Below, in pieces: positions 26,619 through 34,399 of a stretch of 64,000 nt of DNA. The stretch is from positions 1 to 64,000 of the forward strand of contig SSSZ01000030.1 in assembly GCA_009469675.1 (NCBI GenBank). The letters run 5' to 3'. The stretch comes from Azonexaceae bacterium. Lineage in GTDB: Bacteria; Pseudomonadota; Gammaproteobacteria; Burkholderiales; Rhodocyclaceae. Made by a program: the position numbers and the translations under genes. Below the pieces are notes generated by a model that had not been told where the DNA came from, did not search any database, and saw only the letters and a program-made list of their open reading frames with translations. Within the stretch, counting starts at the first letter, position 1. Each line of letters begins with the position of its first letter.

Positions 26619-27359
26619 ATGAAAACCACCCGGACCATCTTCCAGCAGGGGAACCACAAGTGGGTTGCCATCGTGCGCGACCCCAAGCGGCCCGGCTATC
26701 TGGTCGACACCAACGAATACCTGGTCACCCACGGCGGCGAGGGGATGCTCCTCGACCCGGGCGGCTCCGAAATCTTCCCGGCGGTGTTTTCCGCCCTCTC
26801 GGCGGAATTCGACCCTTCGGCCCTAACCGCCATCTTCGCTTCGCACCAGGATCCCGATATCTGCTCGTCCCTTGCCCTGTGGCTCGAATTCAACCCGGGC
26901 CTGCGCTGCTACGTGAGCTGGCTGTGGGAGAGTTTCATTCCCCATTTCGGCGGCAACGCCCAGACCTTCGTCGCCCTGCCCGACGCCGGCCAGGAAATCC
27001 CCCTGGCCGGCTTGCCGCTCCAGGCGGTTCCCGCCCATTACCTGCATTCTTCGGGCAATTTCAACCTATACGACAAGACGGCCAAGATTCTTTTCTCCGG
27101 CGACATCGGCGCCGCCCTCCTGCCCCCCGGCGAAGACCGGCTCTACGTCGAGGATTTTGCCTCCCACATCGGCCACGCCGAGGGCTTCCACCGGCGCTGG
27201 ATGGGGTCGAACGAAGCCAAGCGGCGGTGGTGCGAACGGGTTTCCCGCCTCGAGATCGAACAACTTTGTCCGCAACACGGGGCGATTTATCGCGGCGCCG
27301 ACGTGCAGCGTTTTATCAACTGGTTCGACGAGCTGCCGGTAGGAATCGTCAATGATTGA
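26619..27359 (+). CDS. ODP-type di-iron oxygen-binding protein (metallo-beta-lactamase fold)
   Basis: 246 residues, like the di-iron half of flavodiiron proteins but without a flavodoxin domain. Metal ligands are visible at His76, Asp78 and Asp80 (SHQDPDI, where classical enzymes have H-x-E-x-D-H), His140 or His143 (PAHYLHSSGNF), Asp162 (FSGDIG) and His220 (PQHGAIY). Proteins of this ODP group bind O2 at a di-iron site and can act as sensors rather than reductases. It follows the stub chemoreceptor gene in the same direction and precedes the hemerythrin operon, which has its own promoter. An NO or O2 reductase role is less likely without a flavin partner. Confidence 0.75.
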   Translation: MKTTRTIFQQGNHKWVAIVRDPKRPGYLVDTNEYLVTHGGEGMLLDPGGSEIFPAVFSALSAEFDPSALTAIFASHQDPDICSSLALWLEFNPGLRCYVSWLWESFIPHFGGNAQTFVALPDAGQEIPLAGLPLQAVPAHYLHSSGNFNLYDKTAKILFSGDIGAALLPPGEDRLYVEDFASHIGHAEGFHRRWMGSNEAKRRWCERVSRLEIEQLCPQHGAIYRGADVQRFINWFDELPVGIVND

Positions 27360-27385
27360 ATAATTGTCAGCCGGGCCGGGCCTTT

Positions 27386-27427
27386 TTGACAGGTGTCAAA
27401 GTGACGGCGCCCGACCCCCGCAAGAAT
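27386..27427 (+). promoter_or_regulatory. FNR/Dnr-type box and -10 of the hemerythrin-NnrS operon
   Basis: TTGACAGGTGTCAA (27386-27399) is a perfect dyad of the TTGAC-N4-GTCAA type used by Dnr/Nnr and FNR-family regulators. AAGAAT (27422-27427) could serve as the -10. The dyad is 29.5 bp from the -10 start, i.e. near -41.5. Confidence 0.65.
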
Positions 27428-27456
27428 GCGAGCATATCCCACGGAGAAGCCCAACC

Positions 27457-27903
27457 ATGAGCACCATTCGCAGTTTCATGACCGAAGACCACCGCCATTG
27501 CGACGATCTGTTCGCCGAAGCGGAACAGGCCATCGCCCAAAAGAACCTGGGGGCGGCGGTTGCCGCCTTCGAGCATTTCCGCAACGCCGTGCTCGCCCAT
27601 TTCGACAGCGAGGAAAAGACCCTCTTTCCGACCTTCGAGGCCAAGACCGGCATCACCATGGGGCCGACCCAGGTCATGCGTATGGAACACGTGCAGATGC
27701 GCGCCCTCATGGACGATGCCGCCGAGGCCCTGAAGGCCGGCGACGCCGACGGCTACCTCGGCCATGCCGAAACGCTGCTCATCATGATGCAGCAGCACAA
27801 CATGAAGGAAGAAAACGTTCTCTACCCGATGTGCGACCAGCACCTCGCGGGCGAGACGCCCGAACTCCTCGCCCGCCTGGAAACAGAACTGGCCGAAGCA
27901 TGA
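27457..27903 (+). CDS. Hemerythrin (HHE) domain protein
   Basis: 148 residues forming one four-helix di-iron bundle. Ligand residues appear as two H-H-E sets: His in TEDHRHCDDLF, HFDSEEKTLFP, MEHVQMRAL and MQQHNMKEENVLYP. Such proteins bind O2, NO or iron; those beside nnrS and DUF2249 genes are linked to nitrosative stress. The FNR/Dnr-type dyad upstream supports this. CGGAGAAG precedes the ATG. The stop overlaps the next ATG (ATGA). Confidence 0.88.
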   Translation: MSTIRSFMTEDHRHCDDLFAEAEQAIAQKNLGAAVAAFEHFRNAVLAHFDSEEKTLFPTFEAKTGITMGPTQVMRMEHVQMRALMDDAAEALKAGDADGYLGHAETLLIMMQQHNMKEENVLYPMCDQHLAGETPELLARLETELAEA

Positions 27904-28130
27904 TCCACCCCAAGTCAGACCGCGTCATCGACGCCCGCTACCTCGAACCGCCCGAACCCTTCGTCAAGACCATGGAAGCCCTGGATACCATCCCGGCGGG
28001 GGGCAAGCTGCTCCTCCTGCTGTTCCGGGAACCCCATCCGCTCTATCGCGTCCTCGACCAGAACGGCTATCGGCACGAAACCGAGCAGGTTGCGGACGGG
28101 ACTTTCGAAATCCTCATCTGGCGCGCCTGA
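27900..28130 (+). CDS. DUF2249 domain protein
   Basis: 76 residues. The small DUF2249/TusA-like fold is recognisable from VIDARYLEPPEPFVKTMEAL and the later REPHPLYRVLDQNGY. The redox Cys of TusA is absent. The family is common beside hemerythrin and denitrification genes, but the biochemical role is unknown. It is translationally coupled to the hemerythrin gene. Confidence 0.85.
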   Translation: MIHPKSDRVIDARYLEPPEPFVKTMEALDTIPAGGKLLLLLFREPHPLYRVLDQNGYRHETEQVADGTFEILIWRA

Positions 28131-28158
28131 CGGCTCCGGCGCCTAGGGAATCGAGCCG

Positions 28159-29454
28159 GTGCAGGCCTTGCTGTCCTTCGACCGGGCGCCGCCTTTCGCG
28201 GCGCCGCTGCGGTTTTTCATCACCGCGCCGCTGTTCGCGCTGTTAGCCGGCGTCCTTCTCCTCGTCGAAGGGCCCGGCGTACTGGCTTCGCGCTGGACCC
28301 CCGCGGCCCTGGCGGCAACCCATCTGATTACCGTCGGCTTCATGCTGCATGTCATGCTCGGCGCCCTGGTGCAGATCCTGCCGGTGGTGGCCGGGGCCAA
28401 CGTCGCACGGCCGCTCCTCGTCGCCACCGTCGTCCATGGCGGCCTGGTTCTCGGCACCCTGGCCCTGGTGGCCGGGTTTCTCGCTGCCGCGCCGGGATTC
28501 TTCCTCGCCGCCGCTGCCGTGCTCGCCGGTACCGCCCTGGTTTTTCTCGCGTCCGCCGGCACTGCCCTCTTCGGCGTGCCGACGACCAGCCCGACCATCG
28601 GCGGCCTGAAACTCGCCTTCATCGCCCTCGCCGTGGTGGTCGGCCTCGGCGTCACCCTGGTCCTGGCGCTGGCCCTGGGCTGGTCGCTGCCCCTCGTCGA
28701 TCTGGTCGACCTCCATGCGGGCTGGGGCCTGGGGGCCTGGGCGGGCATACTCCTGGCATCGCTCGCCTATGTCGTGGTGCCGATGTTCCAGCTCACGCCG
28801 GGGTATCCCGCCCGGCCGAGTTGGTGGTTTCCCTGGGCGCTGTTCGCCGTTCTCGTCCTGTGGAGCCTTGCCGTGGCCGGCGCAGCGCCGCTTCTCGTCC
28901 GGGCCGCCGAAGCCCTGGCCGCCCTGGCCGGCATGGCCTTCGCGGCCTTCACCCTCAATCTCCAGCGTCAGCGCCGGCGGGCCCGGGCCGACGCCACCTA
29001 CCGCCTGTGGCAGGTCGGCCTCGCCAGCATGCTTCTCGCCCTGGCCATGCTGCTGGCCGTCGCCCTTCACCCGGAATTCGCCGAATGGCGGGGCTGGACG
29101 CCGCTGTTCGGCATCCTGGTCGCGGTCGGGGGCTACATGTCCCTGATCCTCGGCATGCTCTACAAGATCGTTCCCTTCCTTTCCTGGCTCCACCTGCAGA
29201 ACCTGGGGAAGGGCAGGGTGCCTGCCCCCAATATGAGCAAGATCCTGAGCGAGTCGGCGGCCATGCGCCAGACGGCCAGCCACGTCGTCGCCCTGGCCGG
29301 CCTCGTGGCCGCGGCCGTGGCGCCCGCGTGGTTCGCCCGCCCGGCAGGCCTCGCCCTGGTCGTCGCCAGCGGCTGGCTGTTCGCCAACTTCGGCCTGGCC
29401 TACTGGCGATTCCGCCGGCACGCCAGGGAAATGGCCTGCCTGGCGCAGCCCTGA
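28159..29454 (+). CDS. Polytopic membrane protein of the NnrS/denitrification neighbourhood
   Basis: 431 residues with about 12 hydrophobic helices and several His inside or near them (LAATHLITVGFMLH, LVDLHAGWGLG, PFLSWLHLQN). It resembles haem-copper-oxidase-like membrane proteins of unknown activity that accompany nnrS and nor genes. The start is a GTG at 28159 with a weak AGGGA upstream; no better start is present. The next gene follows after two bases. It probably binds haem or metal and acts in the NO response, inferred from context. Confidence 0.7.
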   Translation: MQALLSFDRAPPFAAPLRFFITAPLFALLAGVLLLVEGPGVLASRWTPAALAATHLITVGFMLHVMLGALVQILPVVAGANVARPLLVATVVHGGLVLGTLALVAGFLAAAPGFFLAAAAVLAGTALVFLASAGTALFGVPTTSPTIGGLKLAFIALAVVVGLGVTLVLALALGWSLPLVDLVDLHAGWGLGAWAGILLASLAYVVVPMFQLTPGYPARPSWWFPWALFAVLVLWSLAVAGAAPLLVRAAEALAALAGMAFAAFTLNLQRQRRRARADATYRLWQVGLASMLLALAMLLAVALHPEFAEWRGWTPLFGILVAVGGYMSLILGMLYKIVPFLSWLHLQNLGKGRVPAPNMSKILSESAAMRQTASHVVALAGLVAAAVAPAWFARPAGLALVVASGWLFANFGLAYWRFRRHAREMACLAQP

Positions 29455-29456
29455 CC

Positions 29457-30641
29457 ATGGCTCCGGTATTTTTTTCCGCTCCCCATCGCGTCATGTTCGC
29501 CGCCGGCTCGGTCCAGCTTCTGGTGGCCATGGCGGTCTGGCTTCTCGAACTGCAGGGGCGCTACCTGGGCCTTCTGCCGGTGCCCACCTGGTTCTGGCCG
29601 CCGGCCTGGGTGCACGGCGGCATCATGCTCTACGGCATTTTCGGATTTTTCATCTTCGGCTTTCTGATGACCGCCTTGCCCAAGTGGATGGCCGCGGCTC
29701 CCCTGGCACCCGGCGAGTATCTGCCGACCTTCGGGCTGATGGCTTTGGGCTGGCTGCTCTTTTATGGCGGCCTGGCGCTGCCGCTCCTGGCCGCTCCCGG
29801 GTTGGCCCTGGCGGTTGTCGGGTGGTTGCGGGGCGCCTGGGTGCTCGGCCGGGTGATCCGCACTTCGATGAACCCGCGCGGCCATGCCGGGGCGGCAGTG
29901 GCCGCCCTGGTGGCCGGCGCCCTGGGGACCGGCGCCTACGCCTGGGCGTTGCTCGCCATTGATGCGACCGGGTTTCGGCTGGCCGTCGAGCTGGGTTTCT
30001 GGGGGTTTCTCGCCCCGGTCTTTTTCATCGTCCTGCACCGCATGCTGCCCTTCTTTACCGGCGCGGTGGTCCGCGGCTACCGCGAGTACCAGCCGGCCTG
30101 GGCGCTCTGGGCGATGCTCGCCGGACTGGTCGGCCACGGCTGCCTGGACGGCTTCGAATTGACGGCCTGGCGCTGGCTCGCCGATTTGCCGACGGCGCTT
30201 CTGGCAGCTCACCTGTCCTGGCGCTGGGGCCTGCGCTCCGCCCTGGCCACGCCCATGGTCGCCATGCTCCACCTGGGTGCCCTCTGGCTGGCGGCGGGCC
30301 TCGGACTGTTCGCCCTGCAGTCGCTGCTGGCGCTCGGCGGTGTCTCCTGGGGCGGGTTGCTGCCGCTCCACGCCGTGGGGGCGGGGTTTTTCGGTTCCAT
30401 CCTGATCGGCATGTCGACCCGCGTCACCCTCGGCCATTCGGGCCGGCCGATCGCAGGCGACCGCTGGGCCTGGCCGCTGTTCCTGGTTTTTCAGGGGGTG
30501 GTCGGCCTGCGTCTGGCGGGGGAATTCGCCGGCCTCACCAACGTCGCCGCCGCCGCCGGCTGGCTGGCGGTGTTCGGCGCCTGGGGGGCGGTGCACCTCC
30601 CCATGTACCTGTGGCCCCGGCCCGACGGGCGGCCGGGATGA
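29457..30641 (+). CDS. nnrS: NnrS family protein
   Basis: 394 residues, 12 predicted membrane helices. NnrS proteins are haem- and copper-containing membrane proteins that protect against nitric oxide. Conserved His-bearing segments are visible: SAPHRVMFAAG at the start, PAWVHGGIMLYG, VLHRMLPFF, and LLPLHAVGAGFFG with the following MSTRVTLGHSGRP. It sits in the hemerythrin-DUF2249-membrane protein-nnrS-SirB2 operon; its stop overlaps the next ATG (ATGA). Confidence 0.92.
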   Translation: MAPVFFSAPHRVMFAAGSVQLLVAMAVWLLELQGRYLGLLPVPTWFWPPAWVHGGIMLYGIFGFFIFGFLMTALPKWMAAAPLAPGEYLPTFGLMALGWLLFYGGLALPLLAAPGLALAVVGWLRGAWVLGRVIRTSMNPRGHAGAAVAALVAGALGTGAYAWALLAIDATGFRLAVELGFWGFLAPVFFIVLHRMLPFFTGAVVRGYREYQPAWALWAMLAGLVGHGCLDGFELTAWRWLADLPTALLAAHLSWRWGLRSALATPMVAMLHLGALWLAAGLGLFALQSLLALGGVSWGGLLPLHAVGAGFFGSILIGMSTRVTLGHSGRPIAGDRWAWPLFLVFQGVVGLRLAGEFAGLTNVAAAAGWLAVFGAWGAVHLPMYLWPRPDGRPG

Positions 30642-31021
30642 GCGCCTACCTCGCCCTCAAGCACCTCCACGTCACCTGCGTGGTTCTGAGCTTCGCCGGC
30701 TTCTGCCTGCGCGGCTGGTGGATGGCGACCGGCTCGCTGCGCCTCCGCGCCCGCTGGGTGCGGGTGGCGCCCCACGGGATCGATACGGTGCTCCTGGGCA
30801 GCGCCCTCACCCTGGCCGCCCTGAGCGGCCAGTATCCCTTCGTCCAGGGCTGGTTGACCGCCAAGTTCTTCGGGCTGCTCGCCTACATCCTGTGCGGTAC
30901 CATGGCCTTGAAGCGTGGCAGGACGCCGCGCCAGCGCCTCGTTTTCCTTGGCCTGGCGATGCTTTCCTTCGCCTATATCGTCAGCGCCGCGCTGACCCGC
31001 AGCCCCTACCTCGGCTGGTGA
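30638..31021 (+). CDS. SirB2-like membrane protein
   Basis: 127 residues, four hydrophobic helices. SirB family signatures: LKHLHVTCVVLSFAGFCLRG with two His-containing helix ends, and PHGIDTVLLGSAL. The family has no proven activity but often occurs with respiratory and NO-related genes. It is the last gene of the operon and overlaps the opposing fnr gene by 16 bp. Confidence 0.85.
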   Translation: MSAYLALKHLHVTCVVLSFAGFCLRGWWMATGSLRLRARWVRVAPHGIDTVLLGSALTLAALSGQYPFVQGWLTAKFFGLLAYILCGTMALKRGRTPRQRLVFLGLAMLSFAYIVSAALTRSPYLGW

Positions 31022-31749
31022 GTCATCAGGGCCTTGAGGCCCGGGATGTTGAGGATACGGATGTGCTTTTGCTGCACGGCGATCAGGCCTTCCTCCTGGA
31101 AGCGGGAGAAGGCGCGGGAGACGGTTTCGAGCTTGAGGCCCAGGTAGCTGCCGATTTCCTCCCGCGTCATGCGCAGGTAGAACTCGGCGTGGGAGAAGCC
31201 GCGGGCCGTGAAGCGCTGGGACAGGTTGAGGAGGAAGGCGGCAAGGCGTTCCTCGGCACGCATCGTGCCAAGCAGCATCATGACCCCGTGGTCGCGGACG
31301 ATCTCGCGGCTCATCACCTTGTGGAAATGGTGCTGCAGGTTGTGGATTTCCCGCGACAGGCCCTCCAGCCGAGAGAAGGGGATCGAGCAGATCTCGCTGT
31401 CTTCGAGGGCGATGGCGTTGCAGGTGTGGTGTTCGGTGCTGATGCCGTCGAGGCCCAGCAACTCCCCCGCCATCTGGAAGCCGGTCACCTGATCGCGGCC
31501 GTCTTCAAGGAGCACGTCGGTCTTGAAAAAGCCGCTGCGGATGGCGTAGATTGAATCGAAAGCCTGGCCGGCGCGGTAGAGATGCTCGCCCCGCTTGATG
31601 CGGCGGCGGGTCTGGATCATCTCGTCGAGGCGCTGCATTTCGTCGTCGCTCAGGCCGACGGGCAGGCAAAGCTCGCGCAGGTTGCAATTGGAGCAGGCGG
31701 TCTTGATAACCGCGAGGGAGCATTCCTTATTCGCTGTCTGGGGGGGCAT
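31006..31749 (-). CDS. fnr: FNR-type oxygen-sensing transcription regulator
   Basis: 247 residues. Residues Cys19, Cys22, Cys28 and Cys121 match the four [4Fe-4S] ligands of E. coli FNR in spacing (the last in EICSIPF). A cyclic-nucleotide-type beta barrel and dimer helix follow, then a helix-turn-helix with LETVSR; the Glu and Ser-Arg of this helix read TTGAT half-sites. TTGA/TCAA dyads lie at fabI, the hemerythrin operon and hemN in this window. It is divergent from hemN; the dyad at 31766-31779 lies in their shared spacer, so autoregulation is possible. Confidence 0.93.
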   Translation of the reverse strand: MPPQTANKECSLAVIKTACSNCNLRELCLPVGLSDDEMQRLDEMIQTRRRIKRGEHLYRAGQAFDSIYAIRSGFFKTDVLLEDGRDQVTGFQMAGELLGLDGISTEHHTCNAIALEDSEICSIPFSRLEGLSREIHNLQHHFHKVMSREIVRDHGVMMLLGTMRAEERLAAFLLNLSQRFTARGFSHAEFYLRMTREEIGSYLGLKLETVSRAFSRFQEEGLIAVQQKHIRILNIPGLKALMTHQPR

Positions 31750-31765
31750 ATCAACCTGTTATCGC

Positions 31766-31807
31766 TTGATCCACGTCAACCGTGTTACTGTGCCATCCGA
31801 ACATAAT
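31766..31807 (+). promoter_or_regulatory. FNR box and -10 of hemN
   Basis: TTGATCCACGTCAA (31766-31779) differs from TTGAT-N4-ATCAA by one base. CATAAT at 31802-31807 is a 5/6 -10 box. The 29.5-bp offset puts the dyad near -41.5 relative to a start around 31814, 20 bases before the ATG. Confidence 0.75.
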
Positions 31808-31833
31808 CTGCCAATCCATTGGTGACTTGCTTG

Positions 31834-33228
31834 ATGAACATCGCAACAGAGAACTTCGTATTCGACCCCCAACTGCTTCGCCGGTTCGATGTCAACGGAC
31901 CGCGTTACACGTCCTACCCGACCGCTGACCGTTTCGTCGAGGCCTTCGGCGCAGACGCCGCCAAGGACTGGCTCGGCAAGCGCAATATCGGCGGCATCAG
32001 CCGGCCGTTGTCATTATACTTCCACATCCCCTTCTGTAACACCATTTGCTACTACTGCGCCTGCAACAAGATCATCACCAAGGATCACGGGCGCAGCGCC
32101 AAGTACCTCAAGTACCTGGCCAAGGAAATCGCCCTGCAGAGCGAATACCTCGACGGCAAGCACGAGGCCATCCAGCTGCACTGGGGCGGCGGCACGCCGA
32201 CCTTCCTTTCCCACGACGAAATGCGCCAGTTGATGGACGCCACCCGCAGGCACTTCAAGCTGCTCGACGGCGGGGAATACTCCATCGAGGTCGATCCGCG
32301 CAAGGTCGACGGGGCCACCGTGGCGCTCCTCGGCGAACTCGGCTTCAACCGCATGAGCGTCGGCGTCCAGGACTTCGACGAGCGCGTGCAGCAGGCGGTG
32401 AACCGCATCCAGAGCGAGGAGGAAACCGCCGACGTGATCGCCGCGGCCCGGGCCAACGGCTTCAAGTCGATTTCCGTGGACCTCATCTACGGCCTGCCCA
32501 AGCAGACGGTGATGGGCTTCAACCGCACCCTCGAGCGCGTCCTCGCCATGGACCCGGACCGCCTCTCGATCTACAACTACGCCCACCTGCCGACCCTCTT
32601 CAAGCCCCAGCGCCGCATCGCCGAACCCGACCTGCCATCGGCCGACGCCAAGATGCAGATCCTCTCGCTGGCCATCAAGAAACTGACCGACGCCGGCTAC
32701 GTCTTCATCGGCATGGACCACTTCGCCAAGCCCGACGACGAACTCGCCGTGGCCCAGCGTCAGGGCCGGCTGCACCGCAATTTCCAGGGGTATTCGACCT
32801 ACGCTGACTGCGACATGCTGTCCTTCGGCATCTCGTCCATCGGCAAGGTCGGGCCGACCTACTCCCAGAACGTCAAGACCCTCGACGAATACTACGACCG
32901 GCTCGACGCCAACACCCTGCCGGTGTTCCGCGGCATCGAGCTGACCGCCGACGACATCCTGCGCCGCTCGATCATCCAGGCCCTGATGTGCCATTTCGAG
33001 TTGTCCATCGAATCCATCGAAAGCGCCCATCTCATCGATTTCCGCAAGTATTTCGCCGCCGAACTCGACGATCTCAAGGAACTCGAGCGGGGCGGACTCC
33101 TGCGGGTGGACAGGGAATGGATCACCGTCCTGCCCCCGGGGCGCATGCTGGTGCGGGCCATTTCCATGGTCTTCGACCGCTACCTGCGGGCCGACCGCCA
33201 GCGCACCCGTTATTCCAAGGTGATCTGA
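31834..33228 (+). CDS. hemN: Oxygen-independent coproporphyrinogen III dehydrogenase
   Basis: 464 residues. Radical-SAM enzyme for anaerobic haem synthesis. The cluster motif is Cys68-x3-Cys72-x2-Cys75 in PFCNTICYYC, followed by the extra Cys77 found in HemN. HWGGGTPTFL, VGVQDFDE and YGLPKQT are the next family motifs, with the HemN C-terminal domain at the end. I chose the ATG at 31834, which fits the FNR-promoter geometry; TTG and GTG codons just upstream are in frame. Confidence 0.96.
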   Translation: MNIATENFVFDPQLLRRFDVNGPRYTSYPTADRFVEAFGADAAKDWLGKRNIGGISRPLSLYFHIPFCNTICYYCACNKIITKDHGRSAKYLKYLAKEIALQSEYLDGKHEAIQLHWGGGTPTFLSHDEMRQLMDATRRHFKLLDGGEYSIEVDPRKVDGATVALLGELGFNRMSVGVQDFDERVQQAVNRIQSEEETADVIAAARANGFKSISVDLIYGLPKQTVMGFNRTLERVLAMDPDRLSIYNYAHLPTLFKPQRRIAEPDLPSADAKMQILSLAIKKLTDAGYVFIGMDHFAKPDDELAVAQRQGRLHRNFQGYSTYADCDMLSFGISSIGKVGPTYSQNVKTLDEYYDRLDANTLPVFRGIELTADDILRRSIIQALMCHFELSIESIESAHLIDFRKYFAAELDDLKELERGGLLRVDREWITVLPPGRMLVRAISMVFDRYLRADRQRTRYSKVI

Positions 33229-33292
33229 CCCGGCGCCCGGGGCGGGCCGGGGGTAAACTCAAGGCTCGTCAATTCCCGCCTGCGATCCCTTC

Positions 33293-33964
33293 ATGCCGGA
33301 TTCCGGATTCATCGCCCTTTTTCTCGTCGGCCTGCTCGGCGGCACCCATTGCGTCGGCATGTGCGGCGGCATCGTCGGGGCCTTGTCGCTGGGGGCGCCC
33401 GCCCGCTGGGGCATGCATCTCGCCTACAACGCCGGCCGCATTGCGTCCTACAGCCTGGCGGGGGCGCTCGCCGGGGCGCTGGGGGGGGCCAGCCTGGCGC
33501 TCGATGGGCAGTTGCCGGTGCGCATCGCCCTTTATTTCCTCGCCAACCTCATGCTGGTGGCCCTGGGCCTCTACCTTACCGGCTTCACCCGCGCCCTGGC
33601 CTTCACCGAACGCCTCGGGCAGTTCCTGTGGCGCCACCTCCAGCCCCTGACCCGGCGCTACCTGCCGGCCCGTACCGCGGCGCAGGCGTTTCCCCTCGGA
33701 CTGCTTTGGGGCTGGCTGCCCTGCGGCCTGGTCTATAGCGCTCTGGCTTCGGCGCTGACCGCCGGTTCTCCCGGCCGCGGCGCCGGCCTGATGGCGGCCT
33801 TCGGCCTCGGCACCTTGCCGAATCTCCTTCTGGCCGGCATGCTCCTGGCACGGTTGAACGAATTCACCCGGCGGCCGGTCGTAAGGCTGGTTTCCGGGCT
33901 TCTCGTGCTGGGCTTCGGCCTCTACGGCCTGTTCGGCGGGCTGGTTTTGTTGAAAGGAATCTAA
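33293..33964 (+). CDS. Sulfite exporter TauE/SafE-type membrane protein (copper-linked)
   Basis: 223 residues with about six hydrophobic helices. The first helix holds [11 protein letters not shown] and a later one GWLPCGLVY, Cys-bearing motifs of the SafE/DsbD-like family commonly found beside copper ATPases and cbb3 oxidase genes. A copper-export or oxidase-assembly role is inferred from the neighbouring copA, four genes in the same direction. A transport substrate cannot be read from sequence. Confidence 0.78.
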   Translation: MPDSGFIALFLVGLLGGTHCVGMCGGIVGALSLGAPARWGMHLAYNAGRIASYSLAGALAGALGGASLALDGQLPVRIALYFLANLMLVALGLYLTGFTRALAFTERLGQFLWRHLQPLTRRYLPARTAAQAFPLGLLWGWLPCGLVYSALASALTAGSPGRGAGLMAAFGLGTLPNLLLAGMLLARLNEFTRRPVVRLVSGLLVLGFGLYGLFGGLVLLKGI

Positions 33965-33967
33965 GAC

Positions 33968-34399
33968 ATGGCGATGAAATATCTTCTGGCGGTCGATGGC
34001 TCGGCCTGCGCCGAGCGGGCCACGGCGGCCCTCATCGCCCACGCCGAGGCCCTGGCCGTGCCGCCGGAAATCCACCTGGTGCACGTCCATCCGCCCATTC
34101 CCATCGGCCGGGTGCAGGCCCATATCGGCCACGACACCCTGGAGCGCTACTACCGGGAGGAGGCCGAAGCCGAACTGACCGCGGCCAAGGCCCGGCTCGC
34201 CGCCGCCGGCCTGGCCTTCACGCCGCATATCCACGTCGGCCAGCCGGCCGAGGTGATCGCCGGCCTGGCCGCCGAACTGGACGTCGATCTCATCGTCATC
34301 GGCAGCCACGGCCGGGGAGCCATGGCGGCCCTGGTCGCCGGCTCGGTGGCGGCCCGCGTCCTCCATCTTGCGCCATGTCCGGTCCTCATGGCGAAATGA
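33968..34399 (+). CDS. Universal stress protein, UspA family
   Basis: 143 residues. [16 protein letters not shown] starts the fold and GSHG-x9-GS near the C-terminus is the canonical ATP-binding motif, intact here unlike in the paralogue at 20621-21064. It begins 3 bases after the SafE-like gene and its stop overlaps the copA start (ATGA), so it belongs to the copper unit. Confidence 0.9.
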   Translation: MAMKYLLAVDGSACAERATAALIAHAEALAVPPEIHLVHVHPPIPIGRVQAHIGHDTLERYYREEAEAELTAAKARLAAAGLAFTPHIHVGQPAEVIAGLAAELDVDLIVIGSHGRGAMAALVAGSVAARVLHLAPCPVLMAK

